From: Arthrobacter sp. AQ5-05
GTDB lineage: Bacteria > Actinomycetota > Actinomycetes > Actinomycetales > Micrococcaceae
Direction: 5' to 3'
Length of the DNA stretch: 37,377 nucleotides
Assembly: GCF_003287975.1 (NCBI RefSeq)
Contig: NZ_QMKQ01000033.1
Location: forward strand, 1 to 37,377
The number at the start of each line of letters is the position of its first letter. The stretch's first letter is position 1. A program made the translations under genes and the position numbers. The notes below the pieces were generated by a model. The model searched no databases and was not told the origin of the DNA. It saw only the letters and a list, made by a program, of their open reading frames with translations. Of the stretch, positions 22,958 to 30,036 are shown piece by piece.

Positions 22958-23183
22958 AAGAAACGTGCTTGATTGGCAGCGCTCCTTGACCTGAGAGTTT
23001 GTCTAAATCAATGGTGGACAACTTTTCGTTGATCATTTCTGCGATGAACTGGCTAGCGGAAATTCCCATTGCGTCGGTAACGGCAAAGAGCTTTTCAGCA
23101 TCCGGCATAGGCACGCGGGTAGTAAACACGTGTCGGTCGCCTTTGGAAGGGCGGCCCCCAACGGCACGTTTCTGAATCATCAT
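22956..23183 (-). CDS. Small RHH-like DNA-binding protein
   Basis: The 75-residue protein reads GRPSKGDRHVFTTRVPMPDA then DAMGISASQFIAEMINEKL: a basic arm, a short beta strand (HVFTTRVP) and two helices with the G-I-S-x-S-x-F turn typical of Arc/MetJ/CopG-type folds. Such proteins on plasmids control copy number (CopG type) or belong to the relaxosome (MobC/TraY type). Two adjacent ATG codons (23178-23183) are possible; the first is listed. The ribosome binding site is weak (AAAGGG about 14 nt away). It precedes the Rep-like gene, separated by a strong hairpin, which fits copy-number control better than mobilisation. Confidence 0.6.
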   Translation of the reverse strand: MMIQKRAVGGRPSKGDRHVFTTRVPMPDAEKLFAVTDAMGISASQFIAEMINEKLSTIDLDKLSGQGALPIKHVS

Positions 23184-23255
23184 GACTGAAACTTACCCTT
23201 TCTGAAACGCCCAGGGCAAGACTGGCCGGGGCGTGTCGCGAGATGCCTACAATAG

Positions 23256-23984
23256 TCATCCAATCCGTAAGGCGGACTGCCTGATTCGAGAAGTATCGTA
23301 CTTTCGCAGTGCCATCCAGGCCGAGACAAGGCCCGCGATAACCAAGAGGGCCGTGATTCCGCTGAGGATCTGGCCAAAGTCATACAGTCCGTCGATGGCC
23401 AGGCCGGCAACCATGAGCACGGCCCGAACGATTGCCAAACCGAACCCGGCAGCTAAGAGGGCCGAGGCTACTTGCCTGAGCCTCTGTGGGGGGGTGCGTG
23501 CATCCCTGAGCAGCGGGCCGATGAGCAAGGCGCCCAGGTAGCCGATATAGGCCACGATCACGGTGTTGTAGGCCAACACCAGCGGGTCATCGATATAGGC
23601 GCCCAGGCCCGGTGAAGCCTCCGGGGTGTCGGTGAAGGCGAACAGGATCAAGGCGAGCACGAAGGTCAGAACCAGGATGGTCTTGCCGGAAATCCCTGCC
23701 GTGAGTCGCAGGACGCGGGGGTTTCGCAGGGCACTCGCGATTTCACAGACGAGGATGTTGATGGCCAGAAGCAGAGCGAGTTTTGCGAACAGGTCAGTAA
23801 AATTCGTGCGCAGAAACAAGCCGTCCACGAATGCATAGACCGCTGGGAGCATCAGGCCGAAGGCAACGGCGGCACAAAGACCGCTGAGGAAGATCGATTG
23901 GTTGAGGCTGTGGGACAACCCCGGTATTCGTGTCAGCGTCAGTACTGCGCTTACGAGGACAACTACAAAAAACAGTATTTCCAT
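23256..23984 (-). CDS. Seven-helix membrane protein (MAB_1171c-like)
   Basis: The 242-residue protein has about seven evenly spaced hydrophobic helices and little else. The region VYAFVDGLFLRTNFTDLFAK followed by LALLLAINILV resembles the core of MAB_1171c-type putative transporters found with HTH regulators in mycobacteria and Streptomyces, though it is shorter. Its ATG shares a nucleotide with the stop of the upstream HTH gene (TAATG), so the two are coupled. No transport motif or catalytic residue is obvious. A regulator/membrane-protein pair in a plasmid maintenance region could be signalling or an exclusion device; that is speculation. Confidence 0.55.
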   Translation of the reverse strand: MEILFFVVVLVSAVLTLTRIPGLSHSLNQSIFLSGLCAAVAFGLMLPAVYAFVDGLFLRTNFTDLFAKLALLLAINILVCEIASALRNPRVLRLTAGISGKTILVLTFVLALILFAFTDTPEASPGLGAYIDDPLVLAYNTVIVAYIGYLGALLIGPLLRDARTPPQRLRQVASALLAAGFGLAIVRAVLMVAGLAIDGLYDFGQILSGITALLVIAGLVSAWMALRKYDTSRIRQSALRIG

Positions 23985-24715
23985 TACCCTAGGGTCTCCA
24001 AAAAATTGACTGCGGCATTTTCTGCATCGATCTTCCTCTTTGTCTGGCGCCTGAGAGACTCCAAACGGTCCGAGACCAGATCGATTAGTTCTACGTCCCC
24101 AAGTTCGGCTAGAGCATTTTCGCGCCCATACAACGGCCAGTCTGCTTCCTGGTCCGTGACCATGCCGGCAACGACCAATCCGTTGGCGCTGGATACCCCG
24201 GCAAACCGTGAAGCCAGTATGGCCAGTGCCGGATCGAGCCGGTTTTCAGCCAGCTGTGTCGATAGGTTACTCGGCGCAATGCCGCCGTGTTCGGAAATGT
24301 GCTGCCGGATGCCACCCGGGTCAATTGCATCCAGCCAGTTCCGCACCGAATCATCAAAGGGGATCGGTGCCATCGGAACCCCTCCCAGGCTTAGGGCAAA
24401 GTCCGATCGGATACGCGACATCAGGTGCACGAGCGCATCAACATACGAGACCTGGCTTAGCAGCTCGGCATCCGTGACAGGTTTCCGTTCCTGCCCCAGG
24501 GCGGCATAGGGCTCAAAGGCACCCAGCACATCCAGGGGATTCAGGTGTGCAGCTCGGGCGGCCGCGATCACCGTGGACACGGCAATACGCCCCCTGATTC
24601 GCTGGTTGTGCAGGGTGGTCCGTTTCATGCCAAGCAATTTGCTTAGCTGGGAGGCTCCATCGGGCAGGCCTGCGGTGGCAAGCCATTCGTTGAAGGAACG
24701 GGCTGAGATAGACAC
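23984..24715 (-). CDS. HTH-type regulator coupled to a membrane protein
   Basis: The 243-residue protein has an N-terminal HTH (about 18-65: LPDGASQLSKLLGMKRTTLH, then GRIAVSTVIAAARAAHLNPL), XRE-like in spacing. A long alpha-helical C-terminus without a recognisable domain follows, ending in a basic helix (SLRRQTKRKIDAENAA). GTG 24713-24715 follows AAGGACC. It overlaps the seven-helix membrane protein gene by one nucleotide. A small palindrome CTAACA-AGA-TGTTAG lies 82 bp upstream and may be its operator. Candidate roles are a membrane-responsive repressor or an antitoxin-like regulator; nothing in the sequence decides. Confidence 0.55.
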   Translation of the reverse strand: MSISARSFNEWLATAGLPDGASQLSKLLGMKRTTLHNQRIRGRIAVSTVIAAARAAHLNPLDVLGAFEPYAALGQERKPVTDAELLSQVSYVDALVHLMSRIRSDFALSLGGVPMAPIPFDDSVRNWLDAIDPGGIRQHISEHGGIAPSNLSTQLAENRLDPALAILASRFAGVSSANGLVVAGMVTDQEADWPLYGRENALAELGDVELIDLVSDRLESLRRQTKRKIDAENAAVNFLETLG

Positions 24716-24796
24716 GGGCGGTCCTTAATCGAGTGTGGTGTTCCTTCCCATTGTCGCTCATCGGGCATAACCAAGTGTGTCACAATAAAATAAATA

Positions 24797-24811
24797 CTAA
24801 CAAGATGTTAG
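24797..24811. promoter_or_regulatory. Small palindrome upstream of the HTH gene
   Basis: CTAACA-AGA-TGTTAG is a perfect 6-bp-arm palindrome in an AT-rich stretch (24780-24811), about 82 bp before the GTG of the HTH regulator and between it and the ArsR-type gene. It is a plausible autoregulatory site; AT-richness suggests the promoter is here too. Confidence 0.35.
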
Positions 24812-24865
24812 GGTTGGGTCACAAGGGGGGCCTCGGTCGCTCCCTTGCCGATGGATGACCGGAGG

Positions 24866-25213
24866 CTATTCGCCATGCAAGTACTTGAGCAGCAGCTTCG
24901 CAGCGATCGACAGTTGCGCCCGATTGATTCGATAAAGAACGCGAACGCCTTGCCGCTCCTCCGTGGCGTCGGAGTCAACTACGCCATGGCTTTCGAGCAT
25001 CACAAGGTGCCTGGCGACCGTGCGGTAGTTCGCCGACAGCGCCCTGCCCACATCCCCAGAGGTAACCCCTTCTTCGCGCATCGACAGGTGACGAAGAATC
25101 TCTGCACGCAACGGCGTCATGCCAAAAAGTTCGATCACCTCAGATGCCTCTTGTGAAGGCTCGGGTTTGGCTTGAACGTATTTGGGCATTCCCCAATTCT
25201 GCCAAAAATTCAC
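24866..25213 (-). CDS. ArsR-type winged-helix regulator, divergent from the conjugation operon
   Basis: The 115-residue protein has an ArsR-like winged helix at about 29-105. LFGMTPLRAEILRHLSMREE is the first helix pair, VTSGDVGRALSANYRTVARH then LVMLESHGVV is the recognition region, and RQGVRVLYRINRAQL is the wing. No CxC metal-binding motif is present, so it is not an obvious metal sensor. Two starts are possible, GTG 25213 and ATG 25189; the listed one has GGAG only 4 nt away. It faces the type IV secretion operon across 76 bp that contain a near-perfect 25-bp palindrome, so it probably represses the operon and itself. Confidence 0.75.
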   Translation of the reverse strand: MNFWQNWGMPKYVQAKPEPSQEASEVIELFGMTPLRAEILRHLSMREEGVTSGDVGRALSANYRTVARHLVMLESHGVVDSDATEERQGVRVLYRINRAQLSIAAKLLLKYLHGE

Positions 25214-25224
25214 GACGCTCCATC

Positions 25225-25249
25225 CACTGTATTATTAAATGATACAGTG
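25225..25249. promoter_or_regulatory. 25-bp operator palindrome between arsR-type gene and conjugation operon
   Basis: Arms CACTGTAT (25225-25232) and ATACAGTG (25242-25249) are perfect, and the inner bases also pair except for one position, giving a nearly complete 25-bp palindrome centred on A25237. It lies 12 bp before the ArsR-type GTG and 41 bp before the first gene of the type IV secretion operon, the expected site for a regulator controlling both directions. Confidence 0.65.
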
Positions 25250-25289
25250 ACCCTAGTTCTCAAGACCACGCAGACCTCGGAGAAACCTC

Positions 25290-26429
25290 ATGGAAAACTC
25301 GAAAGTTGCCGGAACCGCAGCCGCTGTCCTTGCGCTTTTCATGGTCCCCGTAGTGGTTTTGATGCTTTTGCTCATGGGCGGCAATACTGCCGCTTCTGCC
25401 GATAACGGAAGCTGCGGGGAAGAAGCCGAGGCACCCGTCGCCGAACAGGCAGGAAACACATCGGTTGCGGGCTTCTCCGGGGTTCAGCTCAAGAATGCAG
25501 CGCAGATCATGACTGCCGCCTCCGACCTCAAATTGCCTCTGGCAGCCCAAATCCTGGGCGTACAGACCGCAATCGGGGAATCAACCCTCAAGGTCATCGA
25601 CTTCGGCGACTCAGCTGGCCCGGACTCACGCGGACTCTTCCAACAGCGCGACAACGGCGCATGGGGATCCTACGAGGACCGGATGGACCCACACACCAGC
25701 GCGAGCAACTTTTTCAAGGTCCTTCAGAAAGTCGAGGGCTGGCAGGATCTGGAGCCAACCCAGGCGATTCACCGGGTCCAACGCAATGCGGACCCCAACC
25801 ACTACACCCAGTTCCGTTCCCCGGCCGTTCAAATCGTCAAGGCCCTCTCGGTCGGCGCGCTGGGCGAGGACCTGGATGAAAAGTTTCAGGACATCACCCC
25901 CAACGGCGACTGCCCCGATACCTCACCTGACGCAAAACGAATAGGAGACCTGGGATCAGGGGAATGGTCCAGTCCACTCCCTGGCTTTACCGCCATGACC
26001 AGCCCGTTTGGGCCACGTAAGTGCCCTGCAGGGGCATCGTGCAATTCCAGCGTTCTGGATCACAAGGGCATTGACCTTTCCAAGAAGGGAGGGGCCTCGG
26101 TGCTGGCTCCCACGGATATGAAGATCACCGTGGCCGAGCAGGGACAGGGCTGGAAATCCGCCTACGGCACCTACATCATCGCCAAGCAGATTGAAAAGCC
26201 CGGTCTGGTCTTCGAGTTCCACCACATGGTCCACGGCAGCTTGAAAGTGAAAGCCGGGGACACCGTGGCCGCTGGAACCCCCTTGGGAATCGAGGGAACC
26301 ACCGGCAACTCCACGGGCGTTCACCTGCATTTCCAGATTGCCCCTCCCGGCACCCCGGCCAATGCACCGACCTACCGCACCGTGGTTGATCCTGCACCGA
26401 TCCTGAAGTCCAAGGGAGTCTTTTCATGA
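25290..26429 (+). CDS. Conjugation wall hydrolase: lytic transglycosylase-like plus M23 peptidase
   Basis: The 379-residue protein has an N-terminal anchor (about 9-30). The transglycosylase-like domain (about 65-190) has IGES (Glu97, likely catalytic) and GLFQQR (115-120). The C-terminal LytM/M23 domain (about 235-365) has HKGID (His258, Asp262) and HLHF (His345, His347) for zinc. Together they cut glycan strands and peptide bridges so that the secretion channel can cross the thick Gram-positive wall, like VirB1/TcpG-type enzymes. GGAGAAACCTC precedes the ATG. It opens the operon, and its stop overlaps the next start (ATGA). Confidence 0.85.
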   Translation: MENSKVAGTAAAVLALFMVPVVVLMLLLMGGNTAASADNGSCGEEAEAPVAEQAGNTSVAGFSGVQLKNAAQIMTAASDLKLPLAAQILGVQTAIGESTLKVIDFGDSAGPDSRGLFQQRDNGAWGSYEDRMDPHTSASNFFKVLQKVEGWQDLEPTQAIHRVQRNADPNHYTQFRSPAVQIVKALSVGALGEDLDEKFQDITPNGDCPDTSPDAKRIGDLGSGEWSSPLPGFTAMTSPFGPRKCPAGASCNSSVLDHKGIDLSKKGGASVLAPTDMKITVAEQGQGWKSAYGTYIIAKQIEKPGLVFEFHHMVHGSLKVKAGDTVAAGTPLGIEGTTGNSTGVHLHFQIAPPGTPANAPTYRTVVDPAPILKSKGVFS

Positions 26430-26923
26430 ACCACACCCAGACGTCACGACCGTTGAATCTCTGGCAGATGGCCGCACTGGGCGCGTGCGCCCTGTCGTTG
26501 TCAGGGTGCGGCCTTTTCACCGGACCAGCCAACGAGCCAGCACCACCAACGCCAATCCTTTCCGCTCCCGCTTCAAGCACGGCGGCCATGGTGGAGGCAC
26601 CGAAGGATGTGGCCATCAAGGTCCTGGACCTTTTCGCCCGGCCCGATACCCCGGAGAGGCGGTGGTTCATCGACTTGCTGCCGTACCTGACCGAGGAATA
26701 CGCCGAGGAAGCCCAATACATTGATCCGGCACGCGTGCCCTTGACCAAGGTCAACGCGAATCCCACCACCAGTCAAGACGAACACATGCCCCAAATGGTC
26801 ATCGTGCGATTCAGCACCAATGACGGTCCCTGGCAAGTGGTCTTGGTCCAAGACCACGACGGGCAACCCTGGCTGGTTCAGGCCATTGAACCAGACAAGC
26901 CAGCTCCCGCCTTCACCCCCTAA
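26426..26923 (+). CDS. Lipoprotein of the conjugation operon
   Basis: The 165-residue product has a signal peptide with lipobox LSGC (lipidated Cys28) followed by a Pro/Ala-rich linker and a compact domain (about 52-160) with alternating beta pattern (MPQMVIVRFST, PWQVVLVQDHDGQPWLVQAI). This resembles NTF2-like/VirB8-like folds by eye only. It overlaps the wall hydrolase by 4 nt. It probably sits on the outer face of the membrane as part of the secretion channel. No specific family recognised. Confidence 0.65.
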   Translation: MNHTQTSRPLNLWQMAALGACALSLSGCGLFTGPANEPAPPTPILSAPASSTAAMVEAPKDVAIKVLDLFARPDTPERRWFIDLLPYLTEEYAEEAQYIDPARVPLTKVNANPTTSQDEHMPQMVIVRFSTNDGPWQVVLVQDHDGQPWLVQAIEPDKPAPAFTP

Positions 26924-26955
26924 CGATCCGCCCCGACGACTAAAGAGGTATTCCC

Positions 26956-28377
26956 ATGGCCATTGACCAGTCCCTGATCCAGAGCACCCCGGTCATCAGC
27001 GCGATCATCAACGCCGATAACACCGGCGTCCTGTCCGTTGATGGAACCGAAGAACAATTCACCGCCGAAGACTCGAACATGTTGCGCGCGCAATTGATGT
27101 CCCGGGTCTTCGAGGTTGCCCTGGATCATGGGCGCCCGGTACGGGTGAGCACAATGGATGAAAGCGGCTTGACCGGGCTGCGGGTATCACCCGACCGACA
27201 GGTTGAAGCCGAAGACACCGAAGAACACCAAACCCAGAAAACCCAAGCCACCAAGCCAGCTGAGACTGGGCACAAGGCAGTGCAGAACAACTCCTCAACC
27301 AAGACCAACGCACCTGCCGACGCGGCATCCAAGGCAGGAACCGAAACGCCGGCACCCCGGAAAGAGACGCCAGCAACACAGGCCCTACTGGAACCTGAAG
27401 TAGGTCCGCCCGTGGGTGTGGTGGAGGAGTCCCAGCCACCGGCTACCATCACCCGGCGGACCCTGCGGGACGCCGAATCGTTTCTCTCCCCCCACGGGGC
27501 GGCACGACCCGCTACCCAAGGAATCCGCGGATGGCTCTCCAACCTGGGCATCAACGTTCCTGCCTCGGAGAAGGAACTAATCGAACGAGCCGACATTGAA
27601 CAGGTCTCCAAGCACTGGGCCGGCACCCGCACCATCATGGTGGCCAACCGCAAGGGCGGGGCGAACAAGACACCCACGGTGAAGAACTTGGCCGCGATCT
27701 TTGCCCTGCACGGAGGGGGAGGTGTGCTGGCCTATGACGGAAATCCCGAGGTCGGCACACTGGGCTGGCGCACCGAAAAAGGGGATCACCACTCCACGGT
27801 GTTGGACGTGCTGGAGAACAGTGAGCGGTTGCTCTCGGCCTCTGCAGTGTCCGGGGACATGGCCGGGTATGTTCACCACCAGAGCGCAGACCGATTCGAC
27901 GTGCTGCGCTCCGATGACAGCTTGGTCGGCACGCACGTGATGACCGGGAAAGATGTGGATACCATTCACGCGGTCGCGGCAAAGTACTACCGCCTGCTGG
28001 TCATGGACTCGGGCAACGTGGACCGGGGATCGGATTGGGCACGGATGATCGCCCACACCAACCAGCTCGTGGTTCCCACCACCACGATGGAGGACCGCGC
28101 CGAGGCAGCCCTGCTGACTCTCAAGGCGCTGCATGAGCGTGATGAGCATGCTGCACGCCTGGCCGAGAACGCGGTGGTCATCATCTCCCAGTGGCAACCA
28201 GGAGAAAAGGCTGTAGCCGAGCGGATTTCCGAGGGGTTCCGGCCCTTCGTGCGCGAGGTTTTCACGGTTCCGTTTGATCCGGCGTTGAAGTCCGGCCGCA
28301 TCGTCCACAGCGCCTTGTCTCCGGCCTCGCGCCGGGCATGGCTGCGGGCGACTGCCGCGGTGGCACAAGGGCTGTGA
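26956..28377 (+). CDS. MinD/ParA-like ATPase with altered Walker A box
   Basis: The 473-residue protein has an N-terminal domain (about 1-80), a low-complexity linker rich in Thr/Lys/Pro/Glu (about 83-165) and a C-terminal ATPase domain (about 222-473). The P-loop reads NRKGGANKTPT (231-241): the signature Lys233 and the second Lys238 are present, but the Gly before Lys238 is Asn and the Thr pair is interrupted by Pro. The A' region AYDGNPEVGTLG (259-270) replaces the usual DxDPQGN. Similar ATPases occur in actinobacterial conjugation clusters, perhaps positioning the machine. AAGAGG precedes the ATG. Whether it still hydrolyses ATP is uncertain. Confidence 0.7.
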   Translation: MAIDQSLIQSTPVISAIINADNTGVLSVDGTEEQFTAEDSNMLRAQLMSRVFEVALDHGRPVRVSTMDESGLTGLRVSPDRQVEAEDTEEHQTQKTQATKPAETGHKAVQNNSSTKTNAPADAASKAGTETPAPRKETPATQALLEPEVGPPVGVVEESQPPATITRRTLRDAESFLSPHGAARPATQGIRGWLSNLGINVPASEKELIERADIEQVSKHWAGTRTIMVANRKGGANKTPTVKNLAAIFALHGGGGVLAYDGNPEVGTLGWRTEKGDHHSTVLDVLENSERLLSASAVSGDMAGYVHHQSADRFDVLRSDDSLVGTHVMTGKDVDTIHAVAAKYYRLLVMDSGNVDRGSDWARMIAHTNQLVVPTTTMEDRAEAALLTLKALHERDEHAARLAENAVVIISQWQPGEKAVAERISEGFRPFVREVFTVPFDPALKSGRIVHSALSPASRRAWLRATAAVAQGL

Positions 28378-29015
28378 GCACCGTGGAACAGCACCTGGAA
28401 ACCAGCCAGGACACCAATCCGTGGCTGGAGGCAGCACGCTCCATCCCAGCCCCGCCGGTTCCCGAGGCCAAACGATCAGCTCCCGAATCCCCGCTACTGG
28501 ACGACACGGTGCAGGACAACCCTCTACAAGATGCTCCCGCTGTGGAAGTGCAAGCCGAACAGCCTCGTGCCGTCTTGGTCGCTGCCCATGGTGGCGCCGG
28601 GACCACCACGTGGTCCCACATCCTTGGGGCTGCGGATGGCGGCAACATCGAACACTGGGCATCCGAGCGCTGGGTCTCTGAACGCGCACCAGGTGATATT
28701 CCTGCGGTGTTGGTCTTGCGGGCCAGCGTCGAGGGGATCAATACCGCCAAAAGTCTCTTGGCCCGATACGGGGTCGATGCTTTTGCCGCCGCCTTGGTTA
28801 TCCCTGCTGCACCGGGGAAGCTTCCTCGCAGGATCGCCTCCGAACTCCGGATCCTGGGCGGGGCCATCAGCCTCATCCATGCCCCTTGGATTCCGGCCCT
28901 GCTGCTCGAGCGCGCGGCCCATGCTGCACCGACTGATCTTCCCCCCAAGGAACTGACCAAACTCACCATGATGCTCGCCAATCAGGGCATCGGCACCCAA
29001 GGAGAAACGCTATGA
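28374..29015 (+). CDS. DUF6668-like P-loop-like protein
   Basis: The 213-residue protein starts at a GTG overlapping the previous stop (GTGA). After an acidic, disordered N-terminus (about 1-62) it has AVLVAAHGGAGTTTWSHILG (66-85), a P-loop-like turn lacking the lysine of a true Walker A box, then VLVLRASVEGINTAKSLLAR, AFAAALVIPAAPGKLPR and a final helical part. I associate this with DUF6668, found in the same place in related conjugation clusters. It may be a degenerate ATPase paired with the MinD-like protein before it. It overlaps the next gene by 4 nt. Confidence 0.55.
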   Translation: MSTVEQHLETSQDTNPWLEAARSIPAPPVPEAKRSAPESPLLDDTVQDNPLQDAPAVEVQAEQPRAVLVAAHGGAGTTTWSHILGAADGGNIEHWASERWVSERAPGDIPAVLVLRASVEGINTAKSLLARYGVDAFAAALVIPAAPGKLPRRIASELRILGGAISLIHAPWIPALLLERAAHAAPTDLPPKELTKLTMMLANQGIGTQGETL

Positions 29016-29296
29016 ACACGCTCAATCTGCTCGCTGGCCGCACCATCAACATCTTGGCTGAACCTAAGCCCCTGCCCGCCGAAGTCACCGATGCCATCGA
29101 CACCGTCAAGCTCTGGGTCCAGGGCATCGGCGGTGGCGTGGCCGTCATCGGATTGCTGATCCTGGCGATCAGCTTGTTCTTTGCCAATCGGCATGGACAG
29201 GGCCAGGAGTTCATGGGCAAGGTCGGCTGGTGGATTGCCGGGGCCGTGCTCTTCGGTCTCGCTGGCGTGATTGCCCCGATCTTCCTCGGATTCTAG
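29012..29296 (+). CDS. Two-helix membrane protein, VirB2/TrbC pilin-like
   Basis: The 94-residue protein has two hydrophobic helices (about 40-58 and 72-92) joined by a short polar loop with RHGQGQEFMGK, and an N-terminal part that could be a leader. Size, topology and position before the VirB6-like gene fit the VirB2/TrbC family of channel or pilus subunits. It overlaps the previous gene by 4 nt (ATGA). There is no clear signal-peptidase site, so the mature form is unclear. Confidence 0.6.
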   Translation: MNTLNLLAGRTINILAEPKPLPAEVTDAIDTVKLWVQGIGGGVAVIGLLILAISLFFANRHGQGQEFMGKVGWWIAGAVLFGLAGVIAPIFLGF

Positions 29297-29313
29297 AAAG
29301 GCACGGTACCGAC

Positions 29314-30036
29314 ATGTCGGATATGAAGAACGAGCGGGTGGCTAACTCGCAATGGAAAAAAGCTACGTTGTGGGCATCGGCTATCGTGTTGGTTCTCATT
29401 CTCGGCATGGCCTTACTTGTCATTTTCACCGGTCCCAAGAAGGAGCCGGCCCCTGTAGCCGGCTCCCCGGCACCCTCCACCGGTGCGGCCACCACACCCC
29501 CGGCAGAAGAGGGCTGCAATGTGCCGGTGGGGGATACTTCTTCGACTCCGAAGATGCCTGATGATCTGCGTTGGGAAGCGAAGGATGGGTGGACGTGGCC
29601 GGTCTCGGACACCTACGGACCCACCCAACGTGAAGGTGAATTCGGGGTCTGCTATACACGCACCGCGATGGGTGCGGCACTGATGATGGTCAACGCAAAC
29701 ACCGCAATGAACACCGTGGGCTTCAAAGAAGCCGTCAAGCAATACATCTTGGATTCACCAGGCAGGGACGTACTTCTGGCCAAACCAGACGAAAGCAACG
29801 AACCTATTTCATACTCGGGTTTCATCGTCGATTCTTTTACCCCGGATAACGCCCAAGTAACACTCGTTTTCTCAACACCTGATACCTCGACAGGGTTCAC
29901 TGGTCTACCTTTGTCCTTCCGTTGGGTTGATGGGGACTGGAAGCAAGTATTGCTGGATGACGGGTCCATGTTCCGTGGGCAAGCCATTGAACCTCAGCGT
30001 GGAGACTTCGTGGAATGGACTGGTACCAATGGCTGA
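29314..30036 (+). CDS. Single-pass membrane protein of the secretion operon
   Basis: The 240-residue protein has a short cytoplasmic N-terminus, one helix (about 20-41, LWASAIVLVLILGMALLVIF), a Pro/Ala linker and an outside domain (about 60-240) with two Cys (in EEGCNVP and FGVCYTR) that may form a disulfide. The architecture is like VirB8/TcpC-type components or their actinobacterial substitutes, but the fold is not recognisable. The ATG at 29314 is listed; ATG 29323 is an alternative. Its last 8 nt overlap the start of the VirB6-like gene, so translation is coupled. Confidence 0.6.
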   Translation: MSDMKNERVANSQWKKATLWASAIVLVLILGMALLVIFTGPKKEPAPVAGSPAPSTGAATTPPAEEGCNVPVGDTSSTPKMPDDLRWEAKDGWTWPVSDTYGPTQREGEFGVCYTRTAMGAALMMVNANTAMNTVGFKEAVKQYILDSPGRDVLLAKPDESNEPISYSGFIVDSFTPDNAQVTLVFSTPDTSTGFTGLPLSFRWVDGDWKQVLLDDGSMFRGQAIEPQRGDFVEWTGTNG

